NCBI GenBank assembly: GCA_002083365.1
Contig: LVWS01000047.1
Coordinates: forward strand, 1-64,000
DNA length: 64,000 nucleotides
Source: Nitrospira sp. SG-bin1
GTDB lineage: Bacteria; Nitrospirota; Nitrospiria; Nitrospirales; Nitrospiraceae
Direction: 5' to 3'
The stretch's first letter is position 1, and every line of letters starts with the position of its first letter. This document shows, one piece after another, positions 52,344-60,472 of this stretch. A program made the position numbers and the translations under genes. The notes under the pieces were generated by a model, which did no database searches, was not told the origin of the DNA, and saw only the letters and a list, made by a program, of their open reading frames with translations.

Positions 52344-53384
52344 ATGAAAATCTTCATGCGGCTTGTCGTCCTTCTCGTGAGCGGTCTTTGTTTCAGTACC
52401 ACTGTGTTCTGCTGGGCCGAGGGAGACAGCACGAAGGTTGTTCCACGTACCATCACGGTTGCACTCGATGGCTCAGGGGATTTTTCTTCGATTCAAGAGG
52501 CCGTCGACGGCGCCGGCAAGGGTGATACGGTCGTGATCAAGGCTGGTTTTTATGCTCAGGACTTGACCATTCACAGCAAAGAGAAGATTAAGATTCTCGG
52601 TGAGGGAATCGACAATGTCGTTCTGCTTGGACGAGGCCAAATGGTGGGGGTGTTGCATGTGGGGAAGTGGCCGTATGGGGCAACGGACATAGAGATCAGC
52701 GGCCTCACGATCAACGAGCATGGGGGGCACGCTGTCGGCATCTTCAACGGAAACCACATCACGCTACGTCAAGTTCGTGTGAACGGAATGGTCTTCGGCC
52801 AGCAGGTGCAGGATGTCCATATCGAAGACTGTGTGATCGGGGGGAGTGAGACGACGGGCGTTCACTTTTCTGATTCTCAGGTCCTTCTGACGGGAAATGT
52901 CATTCATGACAACGATTACGGAGTGAACGTGACCGGCAGATCTTCGGTTCGCCTTGAGCGCAATATCGTCACCAGAAGTTTATTCGAGGCCGTCGTGATC
53001 AGTGACCAGGCAAAAGCGGTCTTGATCAATAATACTCTGGTTAAGAATGGTGGTGGGGCGGCGTTCCTCGACTCAGCGACGATTGAGGCGGCGGCAAATA
53101 TCCTCAGCCTCAATAAAGTCGGGTTTCTTATCGCCGCTTCGAGCCAGACCAAAACCTCATACAACGCGTTGTTTAATTGCGATGTAAACTATATGAGAAC
53201 CGGGCCTCAAAACGTTTATGCGCCGGAGCTACAGGCTGAATCCGACATGACGGTTGATCCGCTTTTTGTCGATGTCGAGCATGACGACTTCCGGCTCAAG
53301 CCCGATACCACTCTAGTCAATCGTGGATCGTTTGGGTACCTCGGAGCGCTTCCCCCCATTCCAGTGCCGACACAAAGTCGCTGA
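52344..53384 (+). CDS. Exported right-handed beta-helix protein
   Basis: A 346-residue protein with a signal peptide (about 1-28, FCWAEGD at the end). It opens ITVALDGSGDFSSIQEAVDG, the N-terminal mark of pectinesterase/NosD-type beta helices. Parallel-helix coils with short repeats follow (ITLRQVRVNGMVFGQQVQ, IEDCVIGGSETTGV, VIHDNDYGVNVTG). No complete pectinesterase active site is seen, so a binding or structural function is likelier than an enzyme. It is probably periplasmic or on the surface. Confidence 0.8.
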   Translation: MKIFMRLVVLLVSGLCFSTTVFCWAEGDSTKVVPRTITVALDGSGDFSSIQEAVDGAGKGDTVVIKAGFYAQDLTIHSKEKIKILGEGIDNVVLLGRGQMVGVLHVGKWPYGATDIEISGLTINEHGGHAVGIFNGNHITLRQVRVNGMVFGQQVQDVHIEDCVIGGSETTGVHFSDSQVLLTGNVIHDNDYGVNVTGRSSVRLERNIVTRSLFEAVVISDQAKAVLINNTLVKNGGGAAFLDSATIEAAANILSLNKVGFLIAASSQTKTSYNALFNCDVNYMRTGPQNVYAPELQAESDMTVDPLFVDVEHDDFRLKPDTTLVNRGSFGYLGALPPIPVPTQSR

Positions 53385-53529
53385 TAAGACCATTCAAAAC
53401 AATGAGATAGAAGGCACTCCTGATGGGAGGAATGCGCATGGTATGCTTAAATACACGCGCTTCCGGATCATTCCTGAGCTCAAGTAACACCGTAATCGCG
53501 CCGAGAAAGTTTCAACCAGGAGGTCTCCC

Positions 53530-53715
53530 TTGGCTAGCTTCCGTAGCAATCTTGAAAAGCCGTCGGGTGAAGGCATCCCCTCGCTCATGGATATGGAATC
53601 CGGCAAGTTGGTCGGAGCCGTACTTCCGATGTCTGAACAAGCCCAGATCCAGATGCGGAACAGCATCGAAGTCATTGACTATCTCTTAAATCAGGAACGA
53701 GTTATCTGGAGTTAG
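53530..53715 (+). CDS. Small 61-residue protein with TTG start
   Basis: A small gene chosen for its perfect ribosome site (AGGAGGT, six bases, TTG at 53530). The product, starting MASFRSNLEKPSGEG, has a mixed hydrophilic sequence and no membrane segment or recognised motif. It sits alone between the beta-helix and glucosidase genes. The minus-strand frame in the same place lacks a good start and is rejected. Confidence 0.5.
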   Translation: MASFRSNLEKPSGEGIPSLMDMESGKLVGAVLPMSEQAQIQMRNSIEVIDYLLNQERVIWS

Positions 53716-53973
53716 GATTCGATTTCTCGGCTAATCGTTTTTTCATAGCAATTCCCCCATAAACTGAGCTGCTCCCCTCATCATCGATGATTCCCTGTAA
53801 GGCTCTTGCTCTCTCATCGACCCACGACTAATACGTTCTTCAGGTAAACCACTCCGAGACCGAGAAGTAGAATGGTCCAGGTCCTTGCGTCATGCGACCG
53901 CCAGCTTGATTCTTGTCCGCAAGGGGTGCATCGTAGGTTCTGCGGCGACTAACGTGCTCACGGTAAAAGTCCA

Positions 53974-56655
53974 GTGCGGAAAATAGTTCGGACATCTTCT
54001 CGTTCCCAAACTCCTCTCAACGCCGAGCGGCAACGGCTTGGCGAAGACGCTGTCCGGAAGCGGCACTGGAAGCGATGGGGGCCGTACTTGAGCGAGCGCG
54101 CCTGGGGAACCGTGCGTGAGGACTACAGTCCATACGGAACGGCCTGGGAAGCTTTTCCTCATGATCATGCTCGCTCGCGGGCCTACCGATGGAACGAAGA
54201 CGGGCTTGCCGGGATATCGGATCGTCACCAATACATCTGTTTTGCCATCGCTCTTTGGAATGGACACGATCCGATTCTGAAGGAGCGGGTATTTGGTTTG
54301 ACCGGTAACGAAGGAAATCACGGCGAAGATGTTAAAGAATACTATTTTTATCTAGATTCAACGCCTACACATTCATACATGAAGTATCTCTATAAGTATC
54401 CACAGGCAGGGTTTCCCTATGCCAGGCTTGTAGACGAGAGTCGAGGCCGTAGACGTGGGGAGTTGGAATATGAGCTGATCGACACCGGAGTTTTTGACGA
54501 GAATCGCTACTTCGATGTGATGGTGGAGTATGCGAAGGCGACACCTGAGGAACTCCTCATCCGCATTCAACTCACGAACCGAGGGCCGGATCGCGCCGAA
54601 CTGACACTCTTGCCAACGCTCTGGTTCAGGAATACCTGGTCGTGGGGAATTGATGCTCGTCGGCCGAGAATGCGTGAAGGAAAAGCCGGTGATGGGATGA
54701 GCGTGATTGAATTGGATCACGAGTATTATGGTGAGCGACGCCTTTGGTGTGAAGGAAGCCCTCCGTTACTCTTTACGGAAAATGAAACGAATACCCGGCG
54801 CCTCTATGGCGATCAAGATGGCGCCAGATACGTGAAGGACAGTTTTCATGACTACGTGATCCATAATCAAGCGGAGGCGGTCAATCCTGAGAAGGTCGGC
54901 TCCAAGGCCGCCGCCTTCTACCAGCTTTCATTGCCTGCCGGGGCATCGGAAGTCATTCGGCTATGTCTTACTAACAGTACGGATTCGGCTGGATTCACAG
55001 TTCGAGTGTTCAATGACGTTTTTAAGCGACGTATCCGGGAAGCCGATGAATTTTATAATGAGCTGGCTCCCCAGGATCTATCTGATGATGCACGGCGTGT
55101 ACAACGACAGGCATTTGCGGGATTACTGTGGAGCAAACAATTCTACCATTATGACCTGAAGCGTTGGCTCGTCGGTGATCCAGGGATGCCGGATCCTCCT
55201 CATGAACGGCTGCGTGGGCGCAACTCGGACTGGACCCATCTCTACAATGCCGATGTGATCTCCATGCCGGATAAGTGGGAGTATCCCTGGTATGCCGCTT
55301 GGGATTTGGCCTTCCATTGCATTCCGCTCGCGCTTGTCGACTCAACCTTCGCCAAAGAGCAACTTATCCTGATGCTCAGAGAATGGTACATGCACCCGAA
55401 CGGTCAGATTCCGGCCTATGAATGGGCGTTCGGTGACGTAAATCCCCCGGTTCATGCCTGGGCGGCATGGCGGGTGTACAAGATCGAAAAGAAACGCAGA
55501 GGAGTCGGTGATCGGGTTTTCCTCGAACGAGTGTTCCATAAGCTGCTCTTGAACTTCACCTGGTGGGTGAATCGAAAGGATGCCGAGGGCAAGAATATTT
55601 TTCAAGGAGGATTTCTGGGACTCGACAACATCGGCGTCTTTGATCGCAGTGCTCCATTGCCGACGGGTGGCCATATTGAACAGTCGGATGCGACAAGTTG
55701 GATGGGGATGTATTGTCTCAATATGCTGTCGATCTCTCTGGAGTTGGCACGTGACAATCGAGCGTATGAGGACGTGGCGAGCAAGTTTTTTGAACATTTC
55801 GTGTATATCTGCCGAGCCATGAACAATATCGGCGGCGAAAAAATCGAGCTCTGGGACAGAGAAGACGGCTTTTTTTATGATGTGCTGCATCTTCCCGATG
55901 GACGGACCTTTCCGCTCAAAGTGCGCTCTCTCGTGGGGCTGATCCCGCTGTTTGCCGTAGAAACGTTGGACTCGGAATTGATCGACAGCCTTCCCCGGTT
56001 TAAGCACCGCATGCAGTGGTTCATCGAAAATCGGCCAGATTTCAGCGCGCACATCGAGGCGCATTCCCATGATGGCGGGGTGCGCAGGTTTTTGTCGCTG
56101 GTCAATCCCACGCGACTCAAGTCGGTGTTGCGGTACATGCTCGACGAAGAAGAATTTCTCTCGCCGTACGGCATCCGGGCGCTCTCGCGCTACCACAAGG
56201 ACCATCCCTATGTGCTTTCCATCATGGGTATGGAGTATCGCGTGGACTATGAACCTGCTGAATCGAGCACGGGGCTCTTCGGGGGCAATTCGAATTGGCG
56301 AGGTCCAATCTGGTTTCCGGTCAACTATCTGTTGATCGAATCGCTTCAGAAATTCCACTATTACCTCGGTGACGAGTACCGGGTTGAATATCCGGTACGT
56401 TCCGGCCGATTTGTTTCTTTGAACGAAGTTGCGTCCGAGCTCTCTCGACGGCTGACACATATTTTTCTCAAAGACAACGACGGCCGACGTCCCGTCTATG
56501 GGGCAACGAGGAAGTTTCAGGAAGATCCGTTCTGGAAAGACGCCATTCTTTTCTACGAGTACTTCCATGGCGATAATGGAGCGGGGATTGGAGCCAGCCA
56601 CCAGACGGGATGGACAGGGCTTGTCGCAAAGTTGATTCAGCAGTCGGGAGAATAG
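53974..56655 (+). CDS. GH63-like (MGH1-type) glucosidase
   Basis: An 893-residue cytoplasmic glycosidase-like protein (no signal peptide). A beta-sandwich N-terminal part (DYSPYGTAWEAFPHDHARSR, YYFYLDSTPTHSYMKYLYKY) is followed by an (alpha/alpha)6 barrel with WYAAWDLAFHCIPLALVD, NGQIPAYEWAFGDVNPPVHA, ATSWMGMYCLNML and GGNSNWRGPIWFPVNYLL, motifs of the GH63/MGH1 group. The likely substrate is an alpha-glucan or glucosylated compound. It stands 135 bases before an amylo-1,6-glucosidase. The start is a GTG at 53974 with only a weak ribosome site, so the N-terminus is uncertain. Confidence 0.85.
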   Translation: MRKIVRTSSRSQTPLNAERQRLGEDAVRKRHWKRWGPYLSERAWGTVREDYSPYGTAWEAFPHDHARSRAYRWNEDGLAGISDRHQYICFAIALWNGHDPILKERVFGLTGNEGNHGEDVKEYYFYLDSTPTHSYMKYLYKYPQAGFPYARLVDESRGRRRGELEYELIDTGVFDENRYFDVMVEYAKATPEELLIRIQLTNRGPDRAELTLLPTLWFRNTWSWGIDARRPRMREGKAGDGMSVIELDHEYYGERRLWCEGSPPLLFTENETNTRRLYGDQDGARYVKDSFHDYVIHNQAEAVNPEKVGSKAAAFYQLSLPAGASEVIRLCLTNSTDSAGFTVRVFNDVFKRRIREADEFYNELAPQDLSDDARRVQRQAFAGLLWSKQFYHYDLKRWLVGDPGMPDPPHERLRGRNSDWTHLYNADVISMPDKWEYPWYAAWDLAFHCIPLALVDSTFAKEQLILMLREWYMHPNGQIPAYEWAFGDVNPPVHAWAAWRVYKIEKKRRGVGDRVFLERVFHKLLLNFTWWVNRKDAEGKNIFQGGFLGLDNIGVFDRSAPLPTGGHIEQSDATSWMGMYCLNMLSISLELARDNRAYEDVASKFFEHFVYICRAMNNIGGEKIELWDREDGFFYDVLHLPDGRTFPLKVRSLVGLIPLFAVETLDSELIDSLPRFKHRMQWFIENRPDFSAHIEAHSHDGGVRRFLSLVNPTRLKSVLRYMLDEEEFLSPYGIRALSRYHKDHPYVLSIMGMEYRVDYEPAESSTGLFGGNSNWRGPIWFPVNYLLIESLQKFHYYLGDEYRVEYPVRSGRFVSLNEVASELSRRLTHIFLKDNDGRRPVYGATRKFQEDPFWKDAILFYEYFHGDNGAGIGASHQTGWTGLVAKLIQQSGE

Positions 56656-56789
56656 GACGGCAGAAATCGCGGGTTTTTCTCTGGTGCAACCCCTTCCCAG
56701 GATCCAAGGGAATCACGATAACGTACGGTGTACATCGCATGCGCACCGTCGAAAACCAAGTTTCCACACCGGTTAAGGTGAGAGGGAAG

Positions 56790-58784
56790 ATGGTGGAGCA
56801 AACCGATTGTCAGAACCTCGATCGCGCCCTCAGCCTTGAATGGTTGGAGACGAACGGTCGAGGAGGATTTGCCTCGGGTACCGTTGCCGGGGCCAATACA
56901 CGACGATATCATGCCTTGTTGATGACGGCGCGTCGACCTCCCAGCGATCGATATGTGCTGGTCAATCACGTCGAAGAGTGGCTGAGCGTCGACGAAGATA
57001 GATGCTCGCTCACGACGAATCTCTATCCGGGAGCGATATATCCCGACGGATATACCCATTGTTGTGAATTTTCCACGCTTCCCTGGCCGACATGGACCTT
57101 TATCTATAACGGGGTTCGAATTCGACGCGAAATCTTCTGCGTTCGCGGTCGGGACCTGGTCATCGTTCGATGGAAATTGATAGGCCTTAAGGGCGGTTTC
57201 GTGGTTCTTAAAGTTCGGCCGATGTTGACCGGTCGAGGCTACCACGCTCTGCACCGCGAGAACGGCATTCTGTCGACGCGCGCTGCGATCAAACATGAAT
57301 CGGTGATCTGGCAGCCATATAGCGGTGTCCCGGCCGTGCGCGCGTTTCACTCAGGAGCCTATCGCCATGCCCCCGATTGGTATCGGTGTCTCGAATATTC
57401 TGTCGAGCGGCAACGAGGCCTTGATTTCCAGGAAGATTGGTGGTCGCCGGGAGAGTTTTCGTTCGAGCTGAGAGCAGGAAAGGAACAGACACTCACATTC
57501 ACCAGCGAAGATCTCGATCACCTCGACGTGGTTCGACTGATGCGAGGAGAACGTGCCAGGCGCACAACATGGCGCAAGGCGCCATTGTATAGGGATCGGC
57601 TGATCGAGGCATTACGGCAGGCTACAGAAGTCTTTCTGGTCCAGCGGGATAAAAGACAGACCGTGATCGCCGGCTACCCCTGGTTCACGGATTGGGGACG
57701 GGACACCTTCATCTCGCTTCCCGGGCTGTGTCTCGTGACGGGTAAACGGGCCGTGGCTTGGCAAATCATTGAAGCCTTCTGCGCTCATGTGTCGGACGGG
57801 ATGGTACCCAATCGTTTTTCCGATAGTGGTGAAGAGCCAGAATACAACACGATTGATGCGTCGCTGTGGTTCGTCTATGCCATCGAGCGGTACCTCGCGT
57901 ACAGCCACGACACGAAACGTGTCCGATCGATTGCTTGGCCGGTGATCAAGCAGATTCTCGACGGGTACCGCCACGGCACGCGATACGACATTCATATGGA
58001 TGTCGATGGCCTTATCACGGGTGGAACGCCCGGTAGTCAACTTACCTGGATGGATGTGAAAATCGGGGAGTGGGTCGTGACACCGCGGCATGGGAAGCCG
58101 GTTGAGGTTCAGGCCTTGTGGATCAAAGCATTGGATATCGGAGAACGTTTGGCGACTCGGTTTGCCGAGGCAGACTACGCGGCGAATTGCCGGATGATCC
58201 GAACGCGAGCCGAGGAGTCGTTCCGTAAAAGATTTTGGTATCGGGAAGGGCAGTATCTGTATGACACCATCGATGGACCGGATGGCGACGATGCATCAAT
58301 CCGGCCCAATCAGCTTTACGCGATTGCTCTGTGCGACGGTCTGGTGACGAGACCGCAGGCCGAGCAGGTTCTCCATATCGTAAAAGAGCAGCTGCTCACG
58401 CCGGTGGGGCTGAGAACGTTATCTCCACAGGATAGTCGATATCGTCCTCGGTACGAAGGTGGCCCGATGGAACGAGACAGCGCCTACCATCAGGGAACCG
58501 TCTGGCCGTTTCTCTTGGGTGCCCTCGTCACGGCATGGGTGAAAACATATGGGTCCACTGCCAAGACGAAGGTTGAGGCAAGATCGTTTCTGAAAGGAAT
58601 AGAAGCCCACCTACACGAAGGTTGTATCGGGCAGGTGTCGGAAATTTTTGACGGGGACCCGCCGCACTCTCCGCGAGGCTGTCCAGCTCAAGCTTGGTCC
58701 GTCGCGGAGCCTCTCCGTGCATTGGTTGAAGACCTCGGAGCGCCAATTAGGGGCGGAAGGGCCGGCTCCACTCGTTGTGCATAA
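56790..58784 (+). CDS. Amylo-alpha-1,6-glucosidase (glycogen debranching)
   Basis: A 664-residue enzyme of the bacterial GDE type removing alpha-1,6-linked glucose from glycogen-like polymers. It has an N-terminal beta-sandwich domain (LETNGRGGFASGTVAGANTR) and a C-terminal (alpha/alpha)6 barrel with the hallmark WFTDWGRDTFISLPGL, FSDSGEEPEYNTIDASLW and RPNQLYAIAL. An earlier ATG at 56739 is in frame. The one at 56790 has AGAGGGAAG before it and gives the normal family length. It is close to the GH63-like gene and probably in the same operon. Confidence 0.9.
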   Translation: MVEQTDCQNLDRALSLEWLETNGRGGFASGTVAGANTRRYHALLMTARRPPSDRYVLVNHVEEWLSVDEDRCSLTTNLYPGAIYPDGYTHCCEFSTLPWPTWTFIYNGVRIRREIFCVRGRDLVIVRWKLIGLKGGFVVLKVRPMLTGRGYHALHRENGILSTRAAIKHESVIWQPYSGVPAVRAFHSGAYRHAPDWYRCLEYSVERQRGLDFQEDWWSPGEFSFELRAGKEQTLTFTSEDLDHLDVVRLMRGERARRTTWRKAPLYRDRLIEALRQATEVFLVQRDKRQTVIAGYPWFTDWGRDTFISLPGLCLVTGKRAVAWQIIEAFCAHVSDGMVPNRFSDSGEEPEYNTIDASLWFVYAIERYLAYSHDTKRVRSIAWPVIKQILDGYRHGTRYDIHMDVDGLITGGTPGSQLTWMDVKIGEWVVTPRHGKPVEVQALWIKALDIGERLATRFAEADYAANCRMIRTRAEESFRKRFWYREGQYLYDTIDGPDGDDASIRPNQLYAIALCDGLVTRPQAEQVLHIVKEQLLTPVGLRTLSPQDSRYRPRYEGGPMERDSAYHQGTVWPFLLGALVTAWVKTYGSTAKTKVEARSFLKGIEAHLHEGCIGQVSEIFDGDPPHSPRGCPAQAWSVAEPLRALVEDLGAPIRGGRAGSTRCA

Positions 58785-58842
58785 GCCTCGTCTAATCGAG
58801 TCAAACTCAAATTAAAGTGGAAACGGTTCCCTTTTCACCGGC

Positions 58843-58871
58843 TTGACAGAGTTGGTACTCATCCGTAGTCT
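58843..58871 (+). promoter_or_regulatory. Candidate promoter of the GlcG/HbpS-like gene
   Basis: TTGACA at 58843-58848 (consensus), a 17-base spacer, and TAGTCT at 58866-58871 as a weak -10, about 30 bases before the ATG at 58903. Confidence 0.4.
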
Positions 58872-58902
58872 GGATAAAAGGGACGCTCAGGGAGGAGTGA
58901 TC

Positions 58903-59448
58903 ATGAAGGATTTATTCGTCTGGACAAAAAATGGTTGGCGAATCACTGCCGGGGTGGCGACGCTGGTCTTATGTCTTGTCACTCCGTACGGAACGTTCGC
59001 TGATGAGCTGCTGAAGGAGTCCGTGTTACCGCTCAGCATGGCCAGCAAAGCGATTCAGGCAGCGGTGGAGTCTTGCAAGAAAGACGGGTATCGAGTGAGC
59101 GTATCCGTGGTCGATCGTGCAGGCATTTTACGTGCGATGGGGCGTGCCGACGGTGCCGGACCGCATACGGTCGATAGTAGCCGGAAAAAAGCCTATACGG
59201 CTGCCAGTGCACGGCGTCCGACCAGCGAATTGGCCGATCTCATCACAAAAGTTCCCACGCTCCAGACGCTTCGAGATATCAACGGCGATATCCTTATTTT
59301 GGGCGGGGGGCTGCCCATCGAACTTGGAGGCGAAATCGTGGGGGGAATCGGAGTTGGAGGAGCACCGGGAGCTCACCTGGATGATGCATGTGCCCAAGAT
59401 GGGCTCGACGCGATCGGTGCAGCTTCGAAGGTTCCTGCGCCGAAGTGA
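58903..59448 (+). CDS. Exported GlcG/HbpS-family protein
   Basis: A 181-residue protein with an N-terminal signal segment (about 1-36, ends FADE). A complete GlcG/HbpS domain follows: SMASKAIQAAVESCKKDGY, VSVVDRAGILRAMGRADGA, KKAYTAASARRPTSEL, GGGLPIELGGEIVGGIGVGG. Family members bind haem or small molecules, and HbpS senses redox stress outside the cell. GGGAGGAGTGATC before the ATG is a strong ribosome site. Its stop overlaps the start of the next lipoprotein gene. Confidence 0.88.
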   Translation: MKDLFVWTKNGWRITAGVATLVLCLVTPYGTFADELLKESVLPLSMASKAIQAAVESCKKDGYRVSVSVVDRAGILRAMGRADGAGPHTVDSSRKKAYTAASARRPTSELADLITKVPTLQTLRDINGDILILGGGLPIELGGEIVGGIGVGGAPGAHLDDACAQDGLDAIGAASKVPAPK

Positions 59449-59900
59449 ACGTGTCATCATGGGCGACCGTTTTGAGCTGTATGGTGCTGCTCTGTACCGG
59501 GTGTAACAGTAATACCCCTGAGCCTGCTACGGTTGAAATCACCTCGGCACGACTTCGGCTGACGATTGAGAGGACGGCAACGGATCCGTTCCTTCAACGA
59601 TTTAATCTCACGATGCACGTCAACGGGGCCAATGGCTGTGCTTCTTCCACCGAACTATTTCCGGATACCGGGTATGCCGGTCGCCGTAACGTCTATCAGG
59701 CAGCCAACGCAAAGATCTATGTCGTCGGACAGTACGATGCGCGTGTCATCGATTCACTGAGCTGCCGAACGCACCTCTCAGAGTTTCGTCACCTCGATCG
59801 AGAGGTCATTTTTGTTGGAAGTTTCGATCAAGACGAATACAAGCACTGGACCTATATTTCTGCCACTCAACGGCCGGAAATGCCGTTCGAGAAGCGGTAA
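59445..59900 (+). CDS. Small lipoprotein following GlcG
   Basis: A 151-residue protein. The GTG at 59445 overlaps the previous stop (GTGA). A short signal with lipobox LLCTGC puts lipid at Cys of about residue 20. The mature part is mainly beta (ARLRLTIERTATDPF, AKIYVVGQYDARV, REVIFVGSFDQDEY). No family is recognised. It is translationally coupled to the GlcG-like gene, suggesting joint action at the envelope. Confidence 0.65.
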   Translation: MNVSSWATVLSCMVLLCTGCNSNTPEPATVEITSARLRLTIERTATDPFLQRFNLTMHVNGANGCASSTELFPDTGYAGRRNVYQAANAKIYVVGQYDARVIDSLSCRTHLSEFRHLDREVIFVGSFDQDEYKHWTYISATQRPEMPFEKR

Positions 59901-59989
59901 CGAAGGTTGGAGGGAAGCTCTAACAGGAACCACATCCGGGACATCATCATGGGTCTCATGTCCGTCGTGTAATACGACAATCATTGGTC

Positions 59990-60205
59990 ATGCAACAGCC
60001 GATCATCGGATATCATCAAGATGACCAGGGCGACTGGGTCGCCGATCTGGCCTGTGGTCATGGACAGCATGTACGGCACCAACCTCCATTTACAGATCGT
60101 CCGTGGGTGCTTACTCCAGCTGGACGGGAGCGGTATGTCGGTACCAATCTCAATTGTAAGAAATGTGAAGAACCGGGACTTGATTCTCGCCTCACTCCGC
60201 GATAG
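59990..60205 (+). CDS. DUF3565 protein
   Basis: A 71-residue protein, starting MQQPIIGYHQDD, with the DUF3565 pattern (DWVADLACGHGQHVRH, RPWVLTPAGR, LNCKKC). The Cys/His residues could bind a metal. Function of the family is unknown. The ATG at 59990 is preferred to a TTG six bases upstream. The frame is otherwise complete. Confidence 0.8.
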   Translation: MQQPIIGYHQDDQGDWVADLACGHGQHVRHQPPFTDRPWVLTPAGRERYVGTNLNCKKCEEPGLDSRLTPR

Positions 60206-60472
60206 CTTCCGCGTCGTCCACCGCGAATGACGATTCCGGCGATTTTACGGACCCACAAGGTGTTCCATCCTTCACGCGAATAATGGCCTTACTTGACTGC
60301 GTATGTTCTCCTTGTGTCTTCGGGCCTGGATATCCAGTCATTCAGCATAGTCGTCGATGTTCAACACGGTCTGATCGGACCATAGTCGAGAGCAGAGCCG
60401 TTCGGACATCTTGACAAGACTCAAGTGTTTGTTTGACAACCTTGCCACGTTATCCGTCGGATTAGGTGGTCC

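Noticed and set aside
55342..56601. 419-codon minus-strand frame opposite the GH63-like gene
   Set aside because: Shadow frame. The plus-strand product is clearly conserved.
60413..60440. Paired TTGACA boxes upstream of ydbH as a promoter
   Set aside because: Neither has a credible -10 element at the right distance.
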